Positions 34,932 to 42,947 of a DNA stretch of 48,528 nucleotides are shown in pieces. Source of the DNA: an uncultured Prevotella sp. GTDB taxonomy: Bacteria > Bacteroidota > Bacteroidia > Bacteroidales > Bacteroidaceae. Positions within the stretch are counted from its first letter, which is position 1. Each line of letters starts with the position of its first letter. Both the position numbers and the translations under genes were made by a program. The notes beneath the pieces were generated by a model. The model made no database searches, was not told where the DNA came from, and was given only the letters and a program-made list of their open reading frames with translations. The stretch lies in NCBI GenBank assembly GCA_946415755.1, contig CAMKTS010000023.1, positions 1 to 48,528 on the forward strand. Direction: 5' to 3'.

Positions 34932-35770
34932 AACGACTGCTGTCACATATCATTCTCTTGACAGCTGCCCTGTCGGTGCAGGCACAGGTGACGATGACCC
35001 GTGCCGACTCGCTGACGTTGGCAAAAGTGCTGAAAGAAATGCCCCGGAACGCCTCTGCACTGTGGGCGGCACGCCGATTCCTCGGCGTACCCTATGTGGC
35101 ACACACCTTGGAGGTGAACGACCAGGAGCTGTTAGTGGTGAACACGCGACAGCTGGATTGCCTGACACTTGTAGAGACTGCTACGGCACTGGCCATCTGT
35201 ACACATGAGAACAAGAGGAGTGTGGCCGACTACCAGCATGTGCTGTGCAGGCTGCGCTATCGTCAAGGCACCATGAACGGCTATGCGTCGCGGCTACATT
35301 ACTTCAGCGACTGGATAGCCGACAACGAGCTTATGGGCATCGTCGAAGAGGTGCAGTCCTCCGAACCTCCCTTCACTGCAGTACAGACGCTGAACGTCCA
35401 TTTTATGAGTCGCCACCCTGACGCTTATAAGGCATTGAAGGCCGACCCCGGTCTTGTTCCCGATATCCGCAAGCAGGAAGAAGCCCTGAACGGGCGCAGT
35501 GTTCGCTATATTCCCAAGGAACAGGTCAGGAACCACCAGTTGCTGCAGCGATATGTCTCCGATGGCGACATCATTGCCATTACCTGCAATAAGCCTGGCC
35601 TGGACATTGCCCACGTGGGATTGGCCGTATGGAAGAAAGGCCGTCTTCACCTGCTCAATGCATCGCAGCTGCACAAGAAGGTGGTGGAGGAACCGATGAC
35701 GCTCTACCGTTATCTGCAGAAGCATCCCACCTTCACAGGCATCCGCGTCGTTCGAATAGTCAATCGTTAA
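34928..35770 (+). CDS. DUF1460 NlpC/P60-like amidase, exported
   Basis: The 280-residue protein has a signal peptide (cleavage near VQAQ, residue 20). The nucleophile Cys is in RQLDCLTLVET (C78) and the partner His in DIAHVGLAVW (H229), as in DUF1460 proteins, which are structurally NlpC/P60 cysteine amidases proposed to cut N-acetylmuramoyl-L-alanine bonds. It would act on peptidoglycan in the periplasm. The start overlaps the preceding stop (ATGA), indicating coupling to the DUF4421 barrel gene. Confidence 0.85.
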   Translation: MKRLLSHIILLTAALSVQAQVTMTRADSLTLAKVLKEMPRNASALWAARRFLGVPYVAHTLEVNDQELLVVNTRQLDCLTLVETATALAICTHENKRSVADYQHVLCRLRYRQGTMNGYASRLHYFSDWIADNELMGIVEEVQSSEPPFTAVQTLNVHFMSRHPDAYKALKADPGLVPDIRKQEEALNGRSVRYIPKEQVRNHQLLQRYVSDGDIIAITCNKPGLDIAHVGLAVWKKGRLHLLNASQLHKKVVEEPMTLYRYLQKHPTFTGIRVVRIVNR

Positions 35771-35788
35771 TCCATAAATTAAAACAAG

Positions 35789-36184
35789 ATGATAGAACTT
35801 CCCGATTTTATGAGTTATGCCAACAAGTTCTCTCAGACGGACTTTGTTGAGAAGATAGCCCGCATTGCCAAGCGTGCCGGGTCGAAGTTAGTATATGCCG
35901 CCTTGATACTGTACTATACCTTGCAGAGCGACAAGGTCAGTGCTGCCAACAAGGCCATGATAATCGGAGCGCTGGGGTATATGATCAGTCCGCTGGACGT
36001 CATCCCCGATGCCATTCCCATTGCAGGCTTGAGCGATGACCTGGCTGTGCTGCTGTTTGTCCTGAAGAAGGTGTGGACGGATGTCGACCCCGACATTCAG
36101 GAGCAGGCCAGGGCACGGTTGTCCAAATGGTTTGATGAAGACGAGCTGGATGAGATTGGCGATCTTTTCAGCGGTGAGAAATAA
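35789..36184 (+). CDS. DUF1232 (YkvA-like) membrane-associated protein
   Basis: The 131-residue protein carries the DUF1232 core GALGYMISPLDVIPDAIPIAGLSDD (about 64-88; only part quoted families vary), followed by a hydrophobic helix AVLLFVLKKVW and an amphipathic acidic tail. Function of the family is not established. It follows the DUF1460 gene by 18 bp. Confidence 0.85.
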   Translation: MIELPDFMSYANKFSQTDFVEKIARIAKRAGSKLVYAALILYYTLQSDKVSAANKAMIIGALGYMISPLDVIPDAIPIAGLSDDLAVLLFVLKKVWTDVDPDIQEQARARLSKWFDEDELDEIGDLFSGEK

Positions 36185-36215
36185 ACTTTCATGGTATAAG
36201 GCTGATCGGCACTGA

Positions 36216-37790
36216 ATGGTTAGTGAATATCAGATAAGGGTATTGCCGCAGGTGGCTGCCAACGAGCAGTCGCTAAGGTCTTGGCTGGCAGCAGAGCATG
36301 GCTTCGACGTGCGTACCATTACCGCCGTGCGCATCCTCCGCAGAAGCATTGATGCCCGGCAGCGCACCGTTTATGTCAACTTGAAGGTGCGTGTCTTTGT
36401 CAATGAGCAGCCGCAGCCCGACGAGTATGTCCCCACCGTCTACCCCGATGTCAGCAACCGTCCTCAGGTCATCGTCGTGGGAGCCGGTCCGGGCGGTCTG
36501 TTTGCTGCCTTGCGACTGATTGAGTTGGGATTGCGCCCTGTTGTGCTGGAAAGGGGAAAGGACGTTCATCAGCGGAAGCACGACTTGGCACAGATTGCCA
36601 AGACCCAGCAGGTGGCTGCCGAGAGCAACTACTGCTTTGGCGAGGGTGGGGCAGGAGCCTACTCTGACGGCAAGCTCTATACCCGTTCCAAGAAGCGCGG
36701 CTCGATAGAGAAGATCCTGAACGTGTTCTGCCAGCATGGAGCCTCGGCGAATATCCTGGCTGATGCCCATCCGCATATCGGCACCGATAAATTGCCGCGC
36801 GTTATTGAGAACATGCGCAACACCATCTTGCGCTGTGGCGGTGAGGTGCATTTCCAGACCAAGATGACGCGTTTTCTCCTTGACGGCGACCGTGTTGTCG
36901 GTGTCGAGGCCGACGACAATTCTCATTCCCCCTCTCTCATTTCCCATTTCCGTGGCCCGGTCATTCTGGCCACCGGTCACTCAGCCCGTGATGTCTATCG
37001 CTATCTGGCCGGTGCCAAGGTGGAGATCGAGGCTAAAGGCATTGCCGTTGGTGTGCGGTTGGAGCATCCGTCGGCACTCATCGACCAGATACAATACCAT
37101 AGCCGTCAGGGGCGGGGCCAGTATCTTCCTGCTGCCGAGTATTCGTTTGTTACTCAGGTGGACGGTCGTGGTGTCTACTCCTTCTGTATGTGTCCGGGCG
37201 GCTTTGTCATTCCGGCAGCCACTGACAGGGAGCAGATAGTGGTCAACGGTATGTCACCGTCGAATCGCGGCGGCCAGTGGTCGAATGCGGGGATGGTGGT
37301 CGAGACGCGGGCCGAAGATGTTGAGGGCGGCGACCCCTTGCGGGTGATGCACTTCCAGGAAGCCCTGGAGCGCGTTTGCTGGCAGCAGGGCAACAGGAGG
37401 CAGACGGCTCCTGCCCAGCGTATGGCCGACTTCGTCAACTGCCGGTTGAGCTACGATCTTCCCCGCTCTTCGTATGCCCCGGGGCTGATTTCGTCGCCAT
37501 TGCATTTCTGGATGCCCAAGGCCATTGTCGGCCGTCTGCAGGAGGGCTTCAAGACCTTTGGCAAGTCTTCTCACGGTTTCCTGACCAATGAGGCGGTGAT
37601 GATAGGCGTTGAGACGCGCACTTCCAGTCCGGTACGTATTCTTCGCACCCCCGACACACTGATGCACGTCCGTTTGAGCGGACTCTTTCCGTGTGGCGAG
37701 GGTGCGGGCTATGCTGGCGGCATCGTCTCCGCAGGCATCGATGGCGAACGGTGTGCGGAGATGTGCGCGCAGTATTTACAGTCGGTATAG
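36216..37790 (+). CDS. FAD-dependent oxidoreductase (COG2509-like)
   Basis: The 524-residue protein has a short N-terminal domain (1-82), then the FAD-binding VVGAGPGGLFAALR (89-94 is the glycine loop, with E112 as the ribose ligand), a characteristic FGEGGAGAYSDGKL block (about 144-157), and the ATGHSARDVY block (FAD/NAD contact). The C-terminal FPCGEGAGYAGGIVSAG closes the FAD site. It belongs to the uncharacterised HI0933/COG2509 type dehydrogenases; substrate unknown. Residues about 235-246 (SHSPSLISHF) are encoded by an interspersed repeat. It is last in the operon and converges on the esterase gene. Confidence 0.86.
   Translation: MVSEYQIRVLPQVAANEQSLRSWLAAEHGFDVRTITAVRILRRSIDARQRTVYVNLKVRVFVNEQPQPDEYVPTVYPDVSNRPQVIVVGAGPGGLFAALRLIELGLRPVVLERGKDVHQRKHDLAQIAKTQQVAAESNYCFGEGGAGAYSDGKLYTRSKKRGSIEKILNVFCQHGASANILADAHPHIGTDKLPRVIENMRNTILRCGGEVHFQTKMTRFLLDGDRVVGVEADDNSHSPSLISHFRGPVILATGHSARDVYRYLAGAKVEIEAKGIAVGVRLEHPSALIDQIQYHSRQGRGQYLPAAEYSFVTQVDGRGVYSFCMCPGGFVIPAATDREQIVVNGMSPSNRGGQWSNAGMVVETRAEDVEGGDPLRVMHFQEALERVCWQQGNRRQTAPAQRMADFVNCRLSYDLPRSSYAPGLISSPLHFWMPKAIVGRLQEGFKTFGKSSHGFLTNEAVMIGVETRTSSPVRILRTPDTLMHVRLSGLFPCGEGAGYAGGIVSAGIDGERCAEMCAQYLQSV
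36919..36951 (-). repeat. A/G-rich interspersed repeat inside the FAD oxidoreductase gene
   Basis: Read on the minus strand it gives GGAAATGGGAAATGAGAGAG and the following bases, related to the copies at 10386 and 21732. Here it sits in the opposite orientation to the gene and is still in frame. Confidence 0.62.
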
Positions 37791-37813
37791 TCTGGGGTGT
37801 GACCTTTCCTCTC

Positions 37814-39562
37814 TTACTTGACCAGGAATTTCCTTCCCCCGGTAATGTACAGTCCACGGGGCAGTCGGCCTTCCGGCATCTTGCGGCCATAAAGGTCGTA
37901 GACGGCCGTAGAGGTGTATGGGTTGTCGCAAACGATTTCGGCAATACCGGTGGTGGGGTCATCCTCAATGCTGTATTTCGGGCCGTTCCAGTTGACTGAC
38001 CAGTGAGAGAGGTCGTCGCTCTCAAAGTTGCCGTTCTCAATCATCTCCACGCCAGTAGCCTTTTCAACGCAGGAGACATCGTCAAAGTACACCTTTCCGG
38101 CAATCTGGCCGAAGACAAACTGTAGCTTGTCATGGTCGAAGTTGGCAGTAAAGTCCCAGCGGTATTCTGCAAAGGAGTTGGTGACGTTTTTGGCTGCAAG
38201 ATATTGCACGTCGGCACTCATGTTCCATTCATTCCTGTTAGGACTGGTGCTCCAGATGGGCCAGAGGGCCAACTGCCCGCCGTTGTCGGCCATGATGGTC
38301 GCCTTGACGACATAGTTTTTGCCCTTTGTCATCGGTGTGTCCAGCGTGTAGATGCCCTGATAGTCCCAAAGATTACTGCCGCCGTTGCCGTCATCGAATA
38401 CGAGTACGCTGTTGGCTTGGCTGGTTACGGTGACGTTGATGGTAGCCGTGTGGGTGGCCCCGGTAAAGTCGGTATAGGTAGCGGTGACGGTGCCGCTTTT
38501 TTCTTCCGTTCCTTTCAGCACACCGTCGGTGATGGTGAAGTCACTGCTGGTGAAGGTGGTCTCTGCCGTCAGGTCTTCACGATGTCCGTCAGTGAAGGTG
38601 CCCGATAGGGTGAGCTGCTTGCTGCCGCCCAGCTTTATCAGGACGTCGGCAGGCTGTACCAGCTCTTTGATTGAGAAGCAGGATGACAGGTAGAGCGGCA
38701 GCGTATAGTTGGCATCGGCCACAGCCTGCCTCCCCATCAGGTGCAGTATTTCCGTGGCATAGCGCCTGCCCATGATGCGGTAGCCCGATGCCGTGAAGTG
38801 CAGCTTGTCCTCCTGGCATGTGCAGCTGTTGGAGCGGATGACGTGGGCGGTGGGTATCACGCTGGGCAACTGTGCAATGACGGTGTTGTGCAGCGAGCAG
38901 GCTCCCCCCTCTTCGGCATCTACGGTCTCACCGGCCAGCAGGGGCACGTCGGCAGCCTGCAGCCCCAGGTCGCCGAGCAGGTCGTTGTATATCTTCTTCA
39001 CTTTCTCCAGCCAGGCCTGATTGCCGTTGTTCGTCTCGCCCTGGTGCATCAGGATGCCCTTGATGACTCCAGCCTCCTGTGCCTTGCGGGCCATGTCGAG
39101 CAGCCGCTGGTAGGGCTTGCCGTTGTAGTGGCGGTTGGCCAGTATGACGGGCCAGTCACTGGTTTTCTTCATCTCTTCTGCATAGTTCTCCTTGTCAAAC
39201 AGGTCGATGCCTGCACCGCCCATGGCGACAGTTACCACCCCCACCTTATGGGTGGCGGGCAGGGCGGCCACCATGCAGCGTCCGAAGTAGTCTACCCACG
39301 ACAGGCGGGCATCACTGTGTGCAATGGGTGTTGTGGCGGTGTACCACTCTCCCATTGTGCGTGCAGGCGATGTGAAGTTGGTGGTGGCCAGCATCTGGAA
39401 GCGGGGGTCGACGGTCAGTTTGTCCACGGCCTCGGGGTTGGCATTGCCTTCTGTGTTCGACTGTCCGAAGCACAGGTAGATGTAGAAGTTCTCGTCAACG
39501 TCTGCGCTCATTCTCAGCAGCGAGAAGGTCAGCAGCATACTTGCAATAATTGTCTTTTTCAT
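37814..39562 (-). CDS. Secreted SGNH esterase, sialate O-acetylesterase/CE6-like, with binding domains
   Basis: The 582-residue product has a signal peptide (MKKTIIASMLLTFSLLRMSA). The SASA/CE6 domain (about 20-275) shows the nucleophile block CFGQSN, GGAG, QGETN, and DKLHFTASGYRIMG with the catalytic His. It would remove acetyl groups from xylan or other glycans. A bacterial Ig-like domain (about 305-385) and a beta-sandwich resembling carbohydrate-binding modules (about 390-540) follow. The last 30 residues (AVYDLYGRKM ... GLYITGGRKFLVK) match the tail of the large surface proteins at 43131 and 47747, resembling the end of a type IX secretion signal. The start at 39562 gives the signal peptide. 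Confidence 0.88.
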   Translation of the reverse strand: MKKTIIASMLLTFSLLRMSADVDENFYIYLCFGQSNTEGNANPEAVDKLTVDPRFQMLATTNFTSPARTMGEWYTATTPIAHSDARLSWVDYFGRCMVAALPATHKVGVVTVAMGGAGIDLFDKENYAEEMKKTSDWPVILANRHYNGKPYQRLLDMARKAQEAGVIKGILMHQGETNNGNQAWLEKVKKIYNDLLGDLGLQAADVPLLAGETVDAEEGGACSLHNTVIAQLPSVIPTAHVIRSNSCTCQEDKLHFTASGYRIMGRRYATEILHLMGRQAVADANYTLPLYLSSCFSIKELVQPADVLIKLGGSKQLTLSGTFTDGHREDLTAETTFTSSDFTITDGVLKGTEEKSGTVTATYTDFTGATHTATINVTVTSQANSVLVFDDGNGGSNLWDYQGIYTLDTPMTKGKNYVVKATIMADNGGQLALWPIWSTSPNRNEWNMSADVQYLAAKNVTNSFAEYRWDFTANFDHDKLQFVFGQIAGKVYFDDVSCVEKATGVEMIENGNFESDDLSHWSVNWNGPKYSIEDDPTTGIAEIVCDNPYTSTAVYDLYGRKMPEGRLPRGLYITGGRKFLVK

Positions 39563-39595
39563 GTCTTGTTGTGTAATGAAATAGTTTTCCGGCTG

Positions 39596-39603
39596 CAAAG
39601 GTA
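39596..39603 (-). promoter_or_regulatory. -7 box of the esterase gene
   Basis: TACCTTTG is read on the minus strand, 33 bp before the start codon. The surrounding CAAAGGTACGAATAA matches the metY promoter core. Confidence 0.65.
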
Positions 39604-39751
39604 CGAATAAACAGCGAGATGTTTTTTCGCTCACGTCACATACCCTTTTTCATTTGAAACAGACGGTGTTTTTCTGCTTAGAATGTAATAGAAATGCTAC
39701 CTTTCGTGTAATTATTTGGCAGCAGATGGGTGGTATTTGATATTTTTTTCC

Positions 39752-39759
39752 TAATTTTG
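39752..39759 (+). promoter_or_regulatory. -7 box of queC (near-leaderless)
   Basis: TAATTTTG ends 9 bp before the queC ATG at 39769. No good -33 TTTG is placed at the expected spacing. Confidence 0.6.
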
Positions 39760-39768
39760 CAGCCAGTT

Positions 39769-40422
39769 ATGACAGCAAGCAAGGATACCGTATTGATACT
39801 GAGCGGTGGTGTGGATTCCACCACCTTATTATATGAGGAGCGGGAGCGCATTGCGCTGGCCGTCTCGTTCGACTATGGCAGCAAGCACAATGCTCGTGAG
39901 ATTCCCTTTGCCCGTTGGCATTGCGAGCAGTTGGGCATCAGGCATGTCACGATACCCCTCGGCTTTATGACCACCTATTTCAAGAGTTCGCTGCTTGAAG
40001 GTGGCGAAGAGATTCCCGAAGGCCATTATGCCGATGAGAACATGAAGTCGACGGTAGTCCCCTTCCGCAATGGCATCATGCTCTCGATAGCCGTTGGCAT
40101 TGCTGAGAGTAACGGTCTGAAATACGTGATGATGGCCAACCACGGTGGCGACCACACCATCTATCCTGACTGCACTCCCCAGTTTGTCGATGCCTTCGAT
40201 GCGGCAGCCTCTGCGGGCACCTTTGTCAAGGTGCGTCTGCGCTCGCCTTACACCAACATCACGAAGGCCGACATCGTGCGTCGCGGCAAGGCATTGGGTG
40301 TCGACTATTCCAAGACGTGGAGCTGCTACAAGGGCGGTGAGCACCATTGCGGACGCTGCGGCACCTGCGTGGAACGTCAGGAGGCCTTTGCTGCCGTCGG
40401 CATCGACGTCACCTCCCCCTAA
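39769..40422 (+). CDS. queC: 7-cyano-7-deazaguanine synthase QueC
   Basis: The 217-residue protein makes preQ0 from 7-carboxy-7-deazaguanine, ATP and ammonia, in queuosine synthesis. Visible are the ATP loop LSGGVDSTTLL (SGGVDST at 11-17) and the C-terminal zinc Cys cluster SCYKGGEHHCGRCGTC. The start at 39769 follows the -7 box by 9 bp. The last codons and stop (TCC CCC TAA) belong to an interspersed C-rich repeat, so the natural C-terminus may have been replaced. No other que genes are nearby. Confidence 0.94.
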   Translation: MTASKDTVLILSGGVDSTTLLYEERERIALAVSFDYGSKHNAREIPFARWHCEQLGIRHVTIPLGFMTTYFKSSLLEGGEEIPEGHYADENMKSTVVPFRNGIMLSIAVGIAESNGLKYVMMANHGGDHTIYPDCTPQFVDAFDAAASAGTFVKVRLRSPYTNITKADIVRRGKALGVDYSKTWSCYKGGEHHCGRCGTCVERQEAFAAVGIDVTSP

Positions 40423-40497
40423 ACCTTCTCTTTCTGAAATCCTCCCCCTAAACCTTCTCTGGCAGGCAGCCTCCCCTCGGGGAGGTTGGAGGGGGTT
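40412..40497. repeat. C-rich interspersed repeat with hairpin, between queC and radA
   Basis: CCTCCCCCTAAACCTTCTCT occurs at 40412-40431 and 40441-40460, followed by the palindrome CCTCCCCTCGGGGAGG (40470-40485) and GGAGGGGG. The first copy overlaps the queC stop codon and the element ends at the radA stop. The hairpin may serve as a terminator for the two convergent genes. Confidence 0.78.
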
Positions 40498-41899
40498 ACC
40501 CAAACAATGCCCTGAGTGCCTCTTCCACCTTGCGGACGGGCACCAGTTCGATGTTGAACTTCTTGCGGTTCAGTCCTGCGAGATTGTATTTCGGGATGAT
40601 GATATGCTGGAAGCCCAGCTTCTCGGCCTCACTGATGCGCTGCTCGATGCGGGCCACGGGGCGCACCTCGCCAGAGAGTCCCACCTCGCCCGCCATGCAC
40701 CATCCCTCCTCGATGGGGGTGTCGACGTTCGACGACAGTACGGCGGCAATCACCGAGAGATCCATCGCCATATCGGTGACGCGCAGGCCACCGGCAATAT
40801 TCAGGAACACGTCCTTCTGCATCAGCTTGAATCCTACGCGCTTCTCCAGCACGGCCAGCAGCATGTTCAGCCGGCGCTGGTCGAATCCTGTTGCCGAGCG
40901 TTGCGGTGTGCCGTAAGCTGCCGTTGACACCAGTGCCTGCGTCTCTACCAGGAAGGGTCGCACGCCCTCTATCGCCGATGAGATGGCCACTCCCGACAGC
41001 CCGTCGTGGTCTTCCGTCAGCAGCAGTTCCGAGGGGTTGCTCACCTGTCGCAGCCCCGTTTGCTGCATTTCGTAGATGCCCAGCTCCGAGGTGCTGCCGA
41101 ATCGGTTCTTGATGCTGCGCAGGATGCGGTACATATAGTGCTGGTCGCCCTCAAACTGGATGACGGTGTCGACGATGTGCTCCAGTATTTTCGGCCCCGC
41201 CAGCGTACCCTCCTTGGTGATATGTCCGATCAGGATGACGGGCACGCCGCTGGTCTTGGCAAAGCGGAGCAGTGCCGCAGCACATTCGCGCACCTGTGCA
41301 ATGCTGCCTGCCGAGCTCTCCACGTCTTCTGTGGCCACGGTCTGGATAGAGTCTACGATGAGCACTTCGGGCTGTACCTCCTTGATGTGGTCGAAGATGG
41401 CTTCCAGTGAGTTCTCGCAGAGGATGAGCAGCCCCCCTCCTGTCCCCCCCTGGGTGGATGATGTGCTGGCAGCCAGCCTTTCTGCGCGCAGCTTCAGCTG
41501 GTGTGTACTCTCCTCACCGCTCACGTAGAGCACGCGCTTCTCCGTCAGCTGTAGGGCCGTCTGCAGCGAGAGTGTCGACTTGCCGATGCCCGGTTCTCCT
41601 CCCAGCAGTACGATGCTGCCAGGCACCAGTCCGCCACCCAGTACGCGGTTCAGCTCCTGGTCGTGCATGTCGATGCGCGGGTCGTCGTGCGCTGCGATGT
41701 CCTTCAGGCGCATCACCTTGTTCTGGCGCAGCTGTCTTCCTGCTGCTGCCGCCGAGGTAGCCACCACCTGTTTCCTCGTGTCGGCCACCTTGATTTCCTT
41801 AAACGTGTTCCACTGGCCGCATGCCGGGCATTTGCCTATCCATTTGGCCGACTCCTGTCCGCAGTTCTCGCAGACATACATCATCTTGTCTTTTGCCAT
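40496..41899 (-). CDS. radA: DNA repair protein RadA
   Basis: The 467-residue protein has an N-terminal Cys4 zinc finger (CENCG ... CPACG), the RecA-like ATPase with Walker A GGEPGIGKST, the RadA motif KNRFG, and a C-terminal Lon-protease-like domain (about 290-467). It helps branch migration in homologous recombination and can act in natural transformation. The start MAKDKMMYVCENCG at 41899 is the normal N-terminus. Residues about 145-160 (AASTSSTQGGTGGG) are encoded by C-rich repeat-like DNA (41429-41465) and look like an insert between RAERL and LLILCENSLE. Confidence 0.94.
   Translation of the reverse strand: MAKDKMMYVCENCGQESAKWIGKCPACGQWNTFKEIKVADTRKQVVATSAAAAGRQLRQNKVMRLKDIAAHDDPRIDMHDQELNRVLGGGLVPGSIVLLGGEPGIGKSTLSLQTALQLTEKRVLYVSGEESTHQLKLRAERLAASTSSTQGGTGGGLLILCENSLEAIFDHIKEVQPEVLIVDSIQTVATEDVESSAGSIAQVRECAAALLRFAKTSGVPVILIGHITKEGTLAGPKILEHIVDTVIQFEGDQHYMYRILRSIKNRFGSTSELGIYEMQQTGLRQVSNPSELLLTEDHDGLSGVAISSAIEGVRPFLVETQALVSTAAYGTPQRSATGFDQRRLNMLLAVLEKRVGFKLMQKDVFLNIAGGLRVTDMAMDLSVIAAVLSSNVDTPIEEGWCMAGEVGLSGEVRPVARIEQRISEAEKLGFQHIIIPKYNLAGLNRKKFNIELVPVRKVEEALRALFG
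41429..41453 (-). repeat. C/G-rich mini-repeat inside radA
   Basis: The stretch CCCCCCTCCTGTCCCCCCCT resembles the C-rich intergenic repeats and the glmM insert at 20977-21008. On the coding strand it gives QGGTGGG. Confidence 0.55.
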
Positions 41900-42012
41900 T
41901 CTTCGTTTCTTGTTTCCCGTGTCTGCAAAAGTAGCGAATATTTTTGTAATCACCAAACTTTGAAGCAAAAATCTTGGGAGAGGCTGGGAGAGGTATGATA
42001 TAGTAAAAGCAA

Positions 42013-42065
42013 CCCCTTCGCCGCAACCTGTTGGCACAAGGCAAAACAGATTTTCGGCGAAGGGG
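42013..42065. other. 11-bp inverted repeat upstream of radA
   Basis: CCCCTTCGCCG (42013-42023) and its exact complement (42055-42065) enclose 31 bp. It lies between radA and the broken BspA-like gene, without a T run. It could be a terminator remnant or a regulatory hairpin. Confidence 0.5.
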
Positions 42066-42097
42066 CTGGGAGCCGGATATAAATATCCTCAATGCTA

Positions 42098-42551
42098 CTA
42101 TTTCTGCAGCATCTTGCGCACCGCTCCGTTGCTCATCTTCACAATGCTAACGCCACGGTGCGACTGGTTGCCGTTGATGAGACGTCCACCAAGGTCGTAT
42201 ACGGCAGTGTTCACGGCAGTCTTGTCCGTCAGTGTCCTGATGTCCGTTGCAATGCCGTAGAAGAGGCACCTTGATGGCAGTGAGTTTCTTGCAGCTGCAG
42301 AAAAGGTATCTATTCAGTGCGGTCAGGCTCTCCGAGAGCGTTACGTCGGCCAGGTTCTCACAGTCAGAGAAGGCTGCCTCTCCTAACTCCGTGACGCTGT
42401 TGGGAATGATGACCTCGGTCAGGTTGTTACATAAGCTGAAAGCTTCCCAGCCGATTGTGGTCAGCGTACTGGGTAGCGTGAGGTCAGCGATGGCCGTCCA
42501 TTCAAAGGCACCCTCGCCGATGGTCGTGAACAAAAATTTATCTTTGAGCAA
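42098..42551 (-). pseudogene. Broken BspA-like leucine-rich-repeat surface protein
   Basis: From 42551 the minus strand reads about four LRR_5 repeats (TTIGEGAFEWTAIADLTLP, LTTIGWEAFSLCNNLTEVII, VTELGEAAFSDCENLADVTL). After KKLTAIKVP (near 42262) the frame turns to nonsense. In the next frame the tail YGIATDIRTL ... AVYDLGGRLINGNQSHRGV ... MLQK continues to a stop at 42098, related to the tails of nearby secreted proteins. There is no signal peptide at the 5' side, where the sequence changes to unrelated DNA. So the 5' part is lost and a frameshift or internal deletion separates the repeats from the tail. Confidence 0.8.
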
Positions 42552-42647
42552 TAAAAGAACGCATTTTTCACATCATAGGAAAGGACACGGACGTAAAATG
42601 TAATGTCAGGGTTGCATACTGACACTGCTATGTCTCTGCATTTATAT

Positions 42648-42693
42648 CAAAAAAGGGACTCCTGTGCCAGTCACTTAGACTGACGCAGGAGTC
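42648..42693 (-). terminator. Terminator of the surface-protein cassette operon
   Basis: GACTCCTG (42657-42664) pairs with CAGGAGTC (42686-42693), extended by CCAGTCA/TGAC pairing inside; on the minus strand the stem is followed by CCTTTTTT. Confidence 0.88.
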
Positions 42694-42739
42694 TGTAGAA
42701 ATCGTCATCGAGACGGATGTTTTCAATACCTTTACTCAT
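42671..42739 (-). CDS. Possible 22-residue peptide coupled by ATGA
   Basis: An ATG overlapping the stop of the 65-residue membrane protein (ATGA) opens a 22-codon frame: MSKGIENIRLDDDFYRLLRQSK. Its end lies inside the terminator stem. The overlap suggests translational coupling, but a frame this short can occur by chance and there is no homologue in the window. Confidence 0.3.
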   Translation of the reverse strand: MSKGIENIRLDDDFYRLLRQSK

Positions 42740-42933
42740 TCAGTCGCATCGTTCTTTTCTTTACGGATGTAGCCCAATTCTTTTGCACGTTTGGGATTGC
42801 GTTTAATCCATTCACGCAGTTTTTTGACATGCTCCTTATCATTTCCATCTTGAAATGTCCTAATACGGAACAGTAGCCACAAGCCAAAGATGACAAAGGT
42901 CACCAGAACGATTAAAGCTATTATTTGAATCAT
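42736..42933 (-). CDS. Small single-span membrane protein (cassette B)
   Basis: The 65-residue product has one hydrophobic span (about 2-22, IQIIALIVLVTFVIFGLWLL) followed by a strongly basic then mixed-charge tail (RIRTFQDG, KKLREWIKRNPKRAKELG). A strong Shine-Dalgarno AAAGGAG (complement of 42943-42949) lies 9 bp before the ATG and overlaps the stop codon of the LAGS peptide gene, so the two are tightly coupled. N-in/C-out or the reverse cannot be fixed, though the positive tail favours a cytoplasmic C-terminus. It has the same position as the 30-residue protein of cassette A. Function unknown. Confidence 0.72.
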   Translation of the reverse strand: MIQIIALIVLVTFVIFGLWLLFRIRTFQDGNDKEHVKKLREWIKRNPKRAKELGYIRKEKNDATE

Positions 42934-42947
42934 GCTCAAAATCTCCT

